Source: Acidobacteriota bacterium (GTDB taxonomy: Bacteria > Acidobacteriota > Terriglobia > Terriglobales > Acidobacteriaceae). From it: DNA of 12,385 bases. Positions 6,699 to 12,385 of this stretch are shown here, in pieces. The position numbers were made by a program, and so were the translations under genes. How positions within the stretch are numbered: position 1 is the first letter of the stretch; every line of letters starts with the position of its first letter. The notes beneath the pieces are model-generated. The model worked only from the letters and a program-made list of their open reading frames with translations. It ran no database searches and had not been told where the DNA came from. Location of the stretch: contig JAJXZK010000400.1 in the NCBI GenBank assembly GCA_021780095.1, positions 1 through 12,385 of the forward strand, read 5' to 3'.

Positions 6699-7734
6699 GG
6701 GAAACGTGGCGCTGGTGAAAGGTGCGATCCTTGCCGGATGCCGCGGATATTACGGATATCCAATTACGCCGGCCAGTGAAATCGCCGAGGCTGCGGCCCT
6801 CTACTTTCCCCAGGTGGGCGGAACATTTCTGCAAGCAGAGAGTGAAACCGCCGCGATCAACATGGTGTATGGAGCTGCCGCGACCGGACAGCGGGTGATG
6901 TCCGGCTCCTCGGGACCGGGACTAAGCCTGATGCAGGAAGGGATCTCTTACCTGGCAGGCGCCGAGCTGCCGTGCGTGATTGTGGATGTGATGCGGGGCG
7001 GTCCGGGCCTGGGCAACATTGCTCCCGAACAAAGCGACTACTTCGCCATGGTGAAAGGGGGCGGGCACGGCAATTATCGCAACCTGGTGCTGGCTCCCGC
7101 ATCGGTGCAGGAGATGGCGGACCTGACCATTCTAGCCTTTGATTTGGCCGACAAATATCGCAATCCAACGGTGATACTGGCGGACGGATTTGTTGGGCAG
7201 ATGATGGAACCCCTCGACCTGGAGTATCGGGAGATTCCGCAGCCGGAGAAACCATGGGCCGTGAAGGGCACGCACGAGACGCGCGGCAATCTGATCAGTT
7301 CAATCTTCCTGGAGACCGACGTTCTGGAGGATCACCAACGCAAGATGGAAGCCAAGTATCTGCGGGCGCAGGAAGCCGAACCCCGATACGAATGCTGCCA
7401 CATCGAGGACGCAGAAATCCTTCTGGTTGGATATGGAATTGTGGCTCGCGTCCTTCATTCCACTATCGAAGCGCTTCGCCGGCAGGGCGTCAAAGCGGGC
7501 CTGTTCCGTCCCATTACGCTGTGGCCCTATCCTTCCACCGCGCTGCTGGAAGCGGCGGCGAATGTGGAGAAGGTGTTGGTGGTGGAACTGAGTAACGGGC
7601 AGATGGTGGAAGATGTTCGCCTGGCGCTCGATGGCACCGTGCCGGTGGAGTTCTACGGACGCGGAGGCGGCAACGTACCTTCCATCAAAGAACTGCAGGA
7701 GCAAATATTGCGCCGCGTTGGTGCGGTGGTCTGA
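6682..7734 (+). CDS. vorB: 2-oxoacid:ferredoxin oxidoreductase alpha subunit, VorB type
   Basis: A 350-residue alpha subunit that binds the 2-oxoacid and helps form the thiamine diphosphate site with the beta subunit. The conserved run is close to proteins called 3-methyl-2-oxobutanoate dehydrogenase subunit VorB. It includes YPITPASE (26-33), [16 protein letters not shown] (51-66), [11 protein letters not shown] (77-87), RGGPGLGN (105-112), KGGGHGNYR (125-133), [20 protein letters not shown] (142-161) and GQMMEPLD (172-179). The C-terminal domain has [10 protein letters not shown] (275-284). Known VOR enzymes turn branched-chain 2-oxoacids, CoA and ferredoxin into acyl-CoA, CO2 and reduced ferredoxin. 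The preference here, branched-chain against 2-oxoglutarate, cannot be settled by reading. AAGGAG seven bases upstream supports this ATG, which overlaps the preceding gene by 17 bases. Confidence 0.95.
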   Translation: MRQLCKGNVALVKGAILAGCRGYYGYPITPASEIAEAAALYFPQVGGTFLQAESETAAINMVYGAAATGQRVMSGSSGPGLSLMQEGISYLAGAELPCVIVDVMRGGPGLGNIAPEQSDYFAMVKGGGHGNYRNLVLAPASVQEMADLTILAFDLADKYRNPTVILADGFVGQMMEPLDLEYREIPQPEKPWAVKGTHETRGNLISSIFLETDVLEDHQRKMEAKYLRAQEAEPRYECCHIEDAEILLVGYGIVARVLHSTIEALRRQGVKAGLFRPITLWPYPSTALLEAAANVEKVLVVELSNGQMVEDVRLALDGTVPVEFYGRGGGNVPSIKELQEQILRRVGAVV

Positions 7735-7776
7735 GGCATGGTCAGGATCGAGAACGGAGATGACGAGGGCAAGCCA

Positions 7777-9312
7777 ATGGAACATGAGACCTTGATCCAA
7801 ATACAGAGTCCCGAAGCTGACACCGACACCACACGCCCGCTGGACAGCGAGGTCTACGAAGTCGTCCACTCAAAGTCGACCTTGTTTTATGACGAGTACA
7901 GCCGCAAAGCGGAGGGGGAAAAACAGACCCACTACTGCCCGGGATGCGGTCACGGCCTGGTTCACAAACTGATTGCCGAGGCCTTGCAGGATCTGGGGCT
8001 GCAGGATGACACCATCTTCGTCAGTCCGGTGGGCTGTTCCGTTTTCGCCTATTACTACTTTGACGTGGGCAACGTGCAGGTGGCGCATGGCCGCGCGCCG
8101 GCGTCAGCGTCGGCGATCAAGCGATCCTGCCCGGGACGAATCGTCATTTCCTACCAGGGAGACGGCGACCTGGCTGCGATTGGCACGGCAGAAATTGTCC
8201 ATGCAGCGAATCGCGGCGAAAAGATCACGGTCTTTTTCGTGAACAATGGAATTTACGGCATGACCGGCGGCCAGATGGCACCTACGACGATGATTGGAGA
8301 AAAGAGTACGACCTCACCGTGGGGCCGGCGGCCATCGAATGAAGGCTACCCGCTGCACATGGCGGAACTTCTCGCCACGCTGGAGGCACCGATTTATATC
8401 GAGCGGGTGGCGCTTTCCGATGGGAAGAATATTATGAAAGCGCGGCGCGCAATTCGCAAGGCTATCGAAGTTCAGCGCGACGGCACCGGATTTTCGTTTG
8501 TCGAAATTCTGTCGCCGTGCCCGACAATTTGGGGCAAAGATCCAGTCGCAGCTCGCCAATGGATTGCCGACAAGATTATTCCGGCCTTCCCGCTGAATGT
8601 ATTTCGCGATCATAAGCCGGAACGGCTCGCAATCGAGGAAGCTGTGCCGCCGATCCGTTCCGTCGCACATGTTCTTGGAATTGCTCCCAAAGAAAATGCT
8701 CGCGAGCCGGTGACATCGGAGTTCGACCATCGCTTTGAGGACGTCAAGATTAGGATCGCCGGCCTTGGTGGACAAGGCGTCCTGCTGCTGGGCCAACTCC
8801 TGACTGAGATGGGTATGCGGGAGGGACTGGAAGTCAGCTGGCTGCCGTCCTATGGGCCGGAGATGCGCTCCGGGAGCGCCCATTGCCACGTATGCCTGTC
8901 GAGGGAACCGATCGGATCGCCGCTGGTTTCGCATCCCGACGTGCTGGTGGCGATGAATGAAGTTTCGCTGCGCAAGTTTGCTCACGAGGTGATCCGCGGC
9001 GGCGTGATTCTTTACAACGGTGATTCGGTGCCGGAAGACATCGTCGCTCCCGGCGTCCAGCTGGTGGCGATTCCAGCTTCTGAGATCGCGGACAAACTTG
9101 GTTCGACCAAGGTCGCCAACATTGTGATGATGGGGGCGCTGTTGGAAGAGACGGAATGCCTGACGGCTGGCACCGCGTGGAGCGTGCTGCAGGACAAAGT
9201 GAAGAAGCTGGATCTGCTGGAACTGGATCGCAAAGCGCTCAACGCCGGACGGCTGTTTGTCGACGAGCACGCTCACATCGGCGCACTCGATCAGCCGGAT
9301 GGATTCGCATAG
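7777..9312 (+). CDS. Fused beta (TPP-binding) and gamma subunits of 2-oxoacid:ferredoxin oxidoreductase
   Basis: A 511-residue fusion of two subunits that are separate genes in many organisms. Residues about 35-290 are the beta domain: HYCPGCGHG (52-60), GDGD (128-131) and NN (156-157) form the thiamine diphosphate and magnesium motif. Cys54, Cys57, Cys87 and Cys248 (in SPCPT) fit the four ligands of the beta-subunit [4Fe-4S] cluster. After a linker of about 30 residues, residues about 323-495 are the gamma domain, with IAGLGGQGVLLLGQLL (327-342) and SYGPEMRSGSAHCHV (358-372). ATG 7777 is preferred because GAGGG lies seven bases upstream. An in-frame ATG at 7738, three bases after the vorB stop, has a poorly spaced site and would add 13 residues. 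The active-site motifs look intact. With the two upstream genes it supplies all four subunit modules of the complex. Confidence 0.93.
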   Translation: MEHETLIQIQSPEADTDTTRPLDSEVYEVVHSKSTLFYDEYSRKAEGEKQTHYCPGCGHGLVHKLIAEALQDLGLQDDTIFVSPVGCSVFAYYYFDVGNVQVAHGRAPASASAIKRSCPGRIVISYQGDGDLAAIGTAEIVHAANRGEKITVFFVNNGIYGMTGGQMAPTTMIGEKSTTSPWGRRPSNEGYPLHMAELLATLEAPIYIERVALSDGKNIMKARRAIRKAIEVQRDGTGFSFVEILSPCPTIWGKDPVAARQWIADKIIPAFPLNVFRDHKPERLAIEEAVPPIRSVAHVLGIAPKENAREPVTSEFDHRFEDVKIRIAGLGGQGVLLLGQLLTEMGMREGLEVSWLPSYGPEMRSGSAHCHVCLSREPIGSPLVSHPDVLVAMNEVSLRKFAHEVIRGGVILYNGDSVPEDIVAPGVQLVAIPASEIADKLGSTKVANIVMMGALLEETECLTAGTAWSVLQDKVKKLDLLELDRKALNAGRLFVDEHAHIGALDQPDGFA

Positions 9313-9337
9313 AGCGAGCGGCACGCATCCGCAATGG

Positions 9338-10069
9338 TTACTTCACGCCCGAAGAGACTTCAGCATCCTTTGACTGCAGTTGGAACTGCGAGAAATCTCC
9401 GATTTCATCAAAGGAACCCAAGCCTACCTGCCCGCAGTTGAATGTGTGGTCGATGACAGAAAACCTTGGTTGTTTCTCGTTGTCCAGAAACACCTGGATT
9501 GACCCCGCAACAACATTGCGGACGATACGCACATGATGCCAGGCTTTATCCGGCAGCGCGGGCGACGCCTGCAAACCGGCGATTCGGTATCGAGGCTTGC
9601 CGTTCACAAGAAAGATGCCGTTGTGGACGGAAATCTGGGTGCCGGGATTTTCAGACAGATGGACGTAATAGAAATGGAGGCTGTCGACGTAATTGAAGAC
9701 GACGATCATGGAGCCGCCAGCACGGCGCACATTGACGTTGAGAGTAAAGCTGCCCACCTTGACGCCCTTAAGGCGCGCAAACTGCATCGGGCGGCGCGGC
9801 ACAAGAGGCTCGCGGTTGCGCTTCATGTGCAGGTAGTGGAGATTGCCCTGCTGCAGCGCCTCCCAGTCTTCAGGGAACGGCATATCCCAGGCCTTCAGGC
9901 TGCCCGAGGAAAAGTCATGGTGGATCGAAATCTTCGCAGGATGCGGGCCACCGCACTGCGAGAGCGCTGATTTGACCGAGGCAGAGAGGAATAGGAGACT
10001 AGCTGCGATGAGAAACGCGATCCGCATCCGCACGGGATATGGGTTAGTCGTTGGAGTTCCTTGATTCAT
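9338..10069 (-). CDS. Secreted LamG/concanavalin-A-like beta-sandwich protein
   Basis: A 243-residue exported protein with a lectin-like fold signature and no assigned activity. Residues 15-38 form a signal peptide (MRIAFLIAASLLFLSAS core). Cys39 follows LSQ, which does not match a lipobox well, so it is probably soluble. The rest reads like a LamG or DUF1080-type sandwich: HDFSSGSLKAWD (51-62), GSFTLNVNVRR (106-116), VVFNYVDSLHFYYVHLS (123-139), then WHHVRIVRNVVAGSIQVFLD (177-196) and GQVGLGSFDEIGDFSQFQL (213-231). That order is typical of proteins binding or cleaving polysaccharide, but I see no catalytic acid pair. The ATG at 10069 is preceded by a GAGGGGG run, which favours it over the internal ATG at residue 15. 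It converges on the oxidoreductase operon with only 25 bases between stops. Confidence 0.85.
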   Translation of the reverse strand: MNQGTPTTNPYPVRMRIAFLIAASLLFLSASVKSALSQCGGPHPAKISIHHDFSSGSLKAWDMPFPEDWEALQQGNLHYLHMKRNREPLVPRRPMQFARLKGVKVGSFTLNVNVRRAGGSMIVVFNYVDSLHFYYVHLSENPGTQISVHNGIFLVNGKPRYRIAGLQASPALPDKAWHHVRIVRNVVAGSIQVFLDNEKQPRFSVIDHTFNCGQVGLGSFDEIGDFSQFQLQSKDAEVSSGVK

Positions 10070-10314
10070 TTATCCCCCTCAATTCGATCCGCTCCGGGAC
10101 ATCCTCCGCGGCGTTCATCCTTCGCGGGGCCAGAAATCTTCGCCTGAAATTCTGTGGCAATCGATCCGGCCACACCTGTTCTTCCCATCCTATTATCAAT
10201 CCACACAGCAAGGCTTTCTGGATCGGCATTTAGGGGTCGAAACCCACACAAGATCGAAGGCAGGTCTGCAAGCTGATATCTTGAAGTATCGAAAATCAAT
10301 CGGGGAGCAAAGGG
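10070..10314. promoter_or_regulatory. Divergent intergenic region, promoters not resolved
   Basis: These 245 bases separate the lectin-like gene (minus) from the acyltransferase-like gene (plus). TATTAT at 10191-10196 and, on the other strand, GATAAT (complement of 10193-10198) resemble -10 boxes. Neither has a convincing -35 at the usual distance. GGGGAG at 10302-10307 is the ribosome-binding site of the downstream gene. I see no gene and no long repeat. Confidence 0.4.
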
Positions 10315-10317
10315 TTG
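10302..10317 (+). promoter_or_regulatory. Ribosome-binding site and TTG start of the acyltransferase-like gene
   Basis: GGGGAG at 10302-10307 is seven bases upstream of TTG at 10315-10317. The first in-frame ATG lies 25 codons later, inside the first membrane helix and beyond the conserved VDAYRG motif. TTG is therefore the likely real start. Confidence 0.65.
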
Positions 10318-11514
10318 AGCGATTCCAGTCAGGCGGTGAAAACGCCGCCGCAGCGCAACGTCGCCGTCGATGCCTATCGCGGTCTGGTCATGTTGCTGAT
10401 GATGGCCGAGGTTCTACGCTTCGCGAAGATAGCGCGAGCCTTCCCAAACAGCCTGTTCTGGCATGTTTTGGCGTTCAACCAGACGCATGTCGAATGGGTT
10501 GGGATGAGTCTCCACGATACTATCCAACCTTCGTTCACGTTTCTGGTCGGAGTAGCCCTGCCGTACTCGCTGCGCAGCCGCCGGCGGAAGGGCGAAAGTT
10601 TTCAGCACATGCTGGCCCACACCATCTGGCGCAGCTTTCTATTGATCGCCTTGGGAATTTTTCTGCGATCGACTCACAGCTCCTCCACCTACTTCACATT
10701 TGAAGATACTTTGACCCAGATTGGTCTGGGATATACGTTCGCGTTCCTGCTGACGTTCGTTCGTCCGCGCTGGCAGTGGACCGCGCTGGCAGTAATCCTG
10801 TTCGGGTACTGGCTGGCGTGGGCACTCTATCCCGCTCCGGCTCCTAATTTTCCGTATGCGTCCGTCGGCGTGTCTGCCGACTGGTATCCACATCTGTTCC
10901 ACGGCTTCCTGGCGCATTGGAACAAGAACAGTAACCTGGGCCAGGCGTTCGATGTGTGGTTCCTCAATTTGTTTCCTCGCACCAGTCCCTTCGTCTTCAA
11001 CGATGGCGGCTACCTGACGCTGAGCTTTATTCCTACCCTGGGCACGATGTTGCTGGGACTGGCCGGAGGTCGTTGGCTGATTGAAAGCGCCCCGGAGATT
11101 CCGTTCCGCAAATTCCTGATCGCCGCAGCCGCCTTGATCGGCGGCGCACTGCTGCTACAGGTGACGGGAATCTGCCCGATAGTGAAGCGCATCTGGACGC
11201 CGGCGTGGACGCTCTTCAGTGGTGGAGTTTGCTTTTCGTTCCTGGCGGCGTTCTCGTGGATTCTCGATCGAAAGAAGCAATTCCGACTTGCATTCCCGCT
11301 GGTGGTTGTCGGCATGAATTCCATTGCCGCCTACTTGATTGCCCACCTATTTGAAGACTTTGTGGAAAGCAGCTTTCGCATCCATTTGGGAGAGCGCGTG
11401 TTGAACATCTTCGGACCCGCACTGGAGCCGCTGTTTCTGGGATCCCTTACCTTGGCCGTGTACTGGCTGATTCTCTACTGGATGTATCGGAATAAAATTT
11501 TCATTCGTATCTAG
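10315..11514 (+). CDS. HGSNAT/DUF5009-like polytopic membrane acyltransferase
   Basis: A 399-residue inner-membrane protein resembling heparan-alpha-glucosaminide N-acetyltransferase (HGSNAT) and bacterial DUF5009 proteins. HGSNAT moves acetyl groups from cytoplasmic acetyl-CoA across the membrane to a sugar amine. Family signatures seen are RNVAVDAYRGLVMLLM (14-29), the loop H58-VEW with DTIQPSFTFLVGVALPYS (68-85), KRIWTPAWTLFSGG (291-304) and VVGMNSIAAYL (331-341). H58 sits where the eukaryotic enzyme has a conserved loop histidine before its FP-x-FxF motif. About ten hydrophobic helices alternate with short polar loops, and the length is normal for the bacterial group. Translation starts at TTG with a good ribosome site. 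In bacteria the acceptor is generally unknown; acetylation of a cell-wall or exopolysaccharide amino sugar is a reasonable but unproven guess. It stands alone between a divergent and a co-directional gene 98 bases apart. Confidence 0.87.
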   Translation: MSDSSQAVKTPPQRNVAVDAYRGLVMLLMMAEVLRFAKIARAFPNSLFWHVLAFNQTHVEWVGMSLHDTIQPSFTFLVGVALPYSLRSRRRKGESFQHMLAHTIWRSFLLIALGIFLRSTHSSSTYFTFEDTLTQIGLGYTFAFLLTFVRPRWQWTALAVILFGYWLAWALYPAPAPNFPYASVGVSADWYPHLFHGFLAHWNKNSNLGQAFDVWFLNLFPRTSPFVFNDGGYLTLSFIPTLGTMLLGLAGGRWLIESAPEIPFRKFLIAAAALIGGALLLQVTGICPIVKRIWTPAWTLFSGGVCFSFLAAFSWILDRKKQFRLAFPLVVVGMNSIAAYLIAHLFEDFVESSFRIHLGERVLNIFGPALEPLFLGSLTLAVYWLILYWMYRNKIFIRI

Positions 11515-11575
11515 CGATGCCCGCCGTCCTACTGCGCAGGCAGAACTCCGGAAACCCTGGGATCGAATCGTTTCA

Positions 11576-11605
11576 TTGACTGACCCATTGGGGTCACGCT
11601 AGTCT
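11576..11605 (+). promoter_or_regulatory. Candidate promoter with palindromic operator TGACCC-N4-GGGTCA
   Basis: TTGACT at 11576-11581 matches a -35 box at five of six bases. TAGTCT at 11600-11605, 18 bases on, is a weak -10. The spacer holds a perfect 6-bp inverted repeat, TGACCC-ATTG-GGGTCA, at 11581-11596. A protein bound there would sit between -35 and -10, as a repressor or a MerR-like activator would. The predicted transcript would begin almost at the ATG at 11613, and no strong ribosome site precedes that ATG. Confidence 0.35.
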
Positions 11606-11612
11606 GAGTGCG

Positions 11613-12308
11613 ATGCGCAGACGAGATTTTGTCAAAGCAATGGCGGCTGTCCCGGTCACAGCCCTGCCCATATTCGGGCAAAACGCAGCTCGGACCACGG
11701 GAGAGAAGACCTCGGAGCCGCAATCCAGTTCAACTGCAGCCGCTTCTTCAACAACTCAAGCCGCGACTCAACAGGTCGAACAGCCGCAGAGTTTCGGATT
11801 CCAGAGTCCAGCGATTCCGTCCACCATTCCAGATGAGGTTGCGACTACCGAACAGCATTATTTTCGCGCGGAACATATAGCGACGATGCGCAAACTTGGC
11901 GACATTTTGTTGCCTCCGATGAATGGATATCCGGGATCGACGCAGGCATGCGCGCCGGAGTTCATCGATTTTTTGATCAGCGTATCTCCCGTCGAGCGGC
12001 AGAAGATGTATCGCTTCGGCCTCGACCGGCTGGACGCCGAGGCGCACAAACAATTCGGCATCCCCTTTTCGCAGGTCAACGCGGAACAGGCAGATGCTTT
12101 GCTGCGACCGTGGCTGCGAACCTGGATGGTCGATCATCCGCCGACGGAACCGTTTGCGCATTTCATCAATGTGGCGCATGAAGATATTCGGACCGCGACC
12201 ATGAACTCGCAGGTCTGGAGTATTGCGGCGACGTCTGCCGGCGAGCGCGCTCCCGGCATTGGCTGGTACTGGTCGCCGATCGACCCTGACATCCAAATGT
12301 ACGTGTAA
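11613..12308 (+). CDS. Gluconate 2-dehydrogenase subunit 3 family protein, Tat-exported
   Basis: A 231-residue small subunit of a membrane-associated GMC-type dehydrogenase. In characterised enzymes subunit 3 carries the Tat signal and is exported together with the flavoprotein subunit, which lacks one. Residues 1-23 show the twin-arginine signal RRRDFVK (2-8), then a hydrophobic stretch ending at FGQ. Residues about 25-75 are a low-complexity Ser/Thr/Ala/Gln/Pro linker. The folded part begins near 80, with LGDILLPP (95-102), APEFIDFLIS (114-123) and a C-terminal VWSIAATSAGERAPGIGWYW (201-220). The next gene starts 21 bases after the stop and encodes a GMC oxidoreductase, which fits the usual gene pair. 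The substrate may be a sugar, an alcohol or another polyol. The start codon is supported by the Tat motif, not by its weak ribosome-binding site. Confidence 0.9.
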   Translation: MRRRDFVKAMAAVPVTALPIFGQNAARTTGEKTSEPQSSSTAAASSTTQAATQQVEQPQSFGFQSPAIPSTIPDEVATTEQHYFRAEHIATMRKLGDILLPPMNGYPGSTQACAPEFIDFLISVSPVERQKMYRFGLDRLDAEAHKQFGIPFSQVNAEQADALLRPWLRTWMVDHPPTEPFAHFINVAHEDIRTATMNSQVWSIAATSAGERAPGIGWYWSPIDPDIQMYV

Positions 12309-12329
12309 GCAATAGGAGCTGAGTTCCGC

Positions 12330-12385
12330 ATGCCGGAGGAAACTGTTGATGTGCTGATTGTTGGCTCAGGTCACTCCGGCGGAAT
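12330..12385 (+). CDS. GMC-family FAD oxidoreductase, N-terminal fragment cut by the window end
   Basis: Only the first 18 codons are present. They begin MPEETVDVLIVGSGHSGG, a beta strand followed by the GxGxxG dinucleotide-binding loop (G12, G14, G17) that holds the FAD ADP moiety in GMC flavoproteins. AGGAG at 12314-12318 lies 11 bases upstream. The gene follows the Tat-exported subunit 3 gene by 21 bases and is probably co-transcribed and co-exported with it. The family assignment rests on this loop plus the neighbour; another Rossmann-type flavoprotein is possible. Confidence 0.75.
   Translation, partial: MPEETVDVLIVGSGHSGG

Noticed and set aside
7300..7869. 189-codon minus-strand frame opposite vorB and the beta-gamma start
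   Set aside because: It is antisense to strongly conserved VorB sequence; long antisense frames are expected opposite GC-rich genes. The product has no recognisable motif.
8314..9324. 336-codon minus-strand frame opposite the beta-gamma fusion
   Set aside because: It is fully antisense to conserved TPP and gamma-domain motifs. Its composition (Arg, His and Gln rich) is typical of a shadow frame.
9338..10069. Lipoprotein status of the LamG-like protein (Cys39 after the signal peptide)
   Set aside because: The residues before the cysteine are LSQ; Gln at -1 does not fit the lipobox consensus, which needs a small residue there.
1..12385. Mobile element, CRISPR array, toxin-antitoxin or defence island
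   Set aside because: No transposase, integrase, regularly spaced repeats, att-like duplications or defence-type domains were found. Gene content reads as ordinary chromosomal metabolism, signalling and envelope functions.

Overview
The window looks like chromosomal DNA of a heterotrophic soil-type bacterium, most likely an Acidobacteriota (Terriglobia or Solibacter-like lineage). This is inferred from the moderately GC-rich sequence and the gene mix: SpoIIE/PP2C phosphatases with large sensor modules, a Ser/Thr-rich Ig-like secreted protein, a VorB-type oxidoreductase, and a Tat-exported gluconate 2-dehydrogenase subunit 3 followed by a GMC oxidoreductase. No rRNA, tRNA, insertion sequence, CRISPR array or phage gene was seen.

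Layout. (1) Positions 142-3678 hold two divergent PP2C/SpoIIE phosphatases. On the minus strand is a soluble GAF-PP2C protein. On the plus strand is a receptor with a signal peptide, a glycosidase-like jelly-roll ectodomain, about seven membrane helices and a cytoplasmic PP2C domain. Their shared upstream region carries an 11-bp inverted repeat. (2) Positions 3821-6043 (minus) encode a 740-residue secreted Ig-like protein with 14 cysteines after the signal peptide. A long hairpin separates it from the receptor gene. (3) Positions 6044-6428 form a 385-base divergent regulatory region with a CRP-like palindrome, a second palindrome, a 9-bp direct repeat and a possible small ORF. (4) Positions 6429-9312 (plus) are a tight three-gene operon for a 2-oxoacid:ferredoxin oxidoreductase of the VOR type: a 2x[4Fe-4S] ferredoxin subunit, an alpha subunit (VorB), and a fused beta-gamma protein carrying the thiamine diphosphate site. 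(5) Positions 9338-10069 (minus) encode a secreted LamG/concanavalin-A-like protein. (6) Positions 10315-11514 (plus) encode a polytopic acyltransferase-like protein of the HGSNAT/DUF5009 group, starting with TTG. (7) Positions 11613-12385 hold a gluconate 2-dehydrogenase subunit 3-like Tat protein and the first 18 codons of a GMC flavoprotein, cut by the window end.

How they may work together. The oxidoreductase operon is a clear functional unit: the alpha and beta domains bind and decarboxylate a 2-oxoacid (probably branched-chain) to an acyl-CoA, and electrons leave through the ferredoxin subunit. The last two genes form an exported membrane-associated dehydrogenase. The remaining genes share an envelope and carbohydrate flavour (sugar-binding-like receptor, lectin-like protein, acetyl-transfer membrane protein, sugar/alcohol dehydrogenase), but nothing in the sequence proves a common pathway. 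I did not find a clearly new defence or mobile system. The most unusual items are the jelly-roll/7TM/PP2C receptor, the beta-gamma fusion and the decorated regulatory region at 6044-6428.
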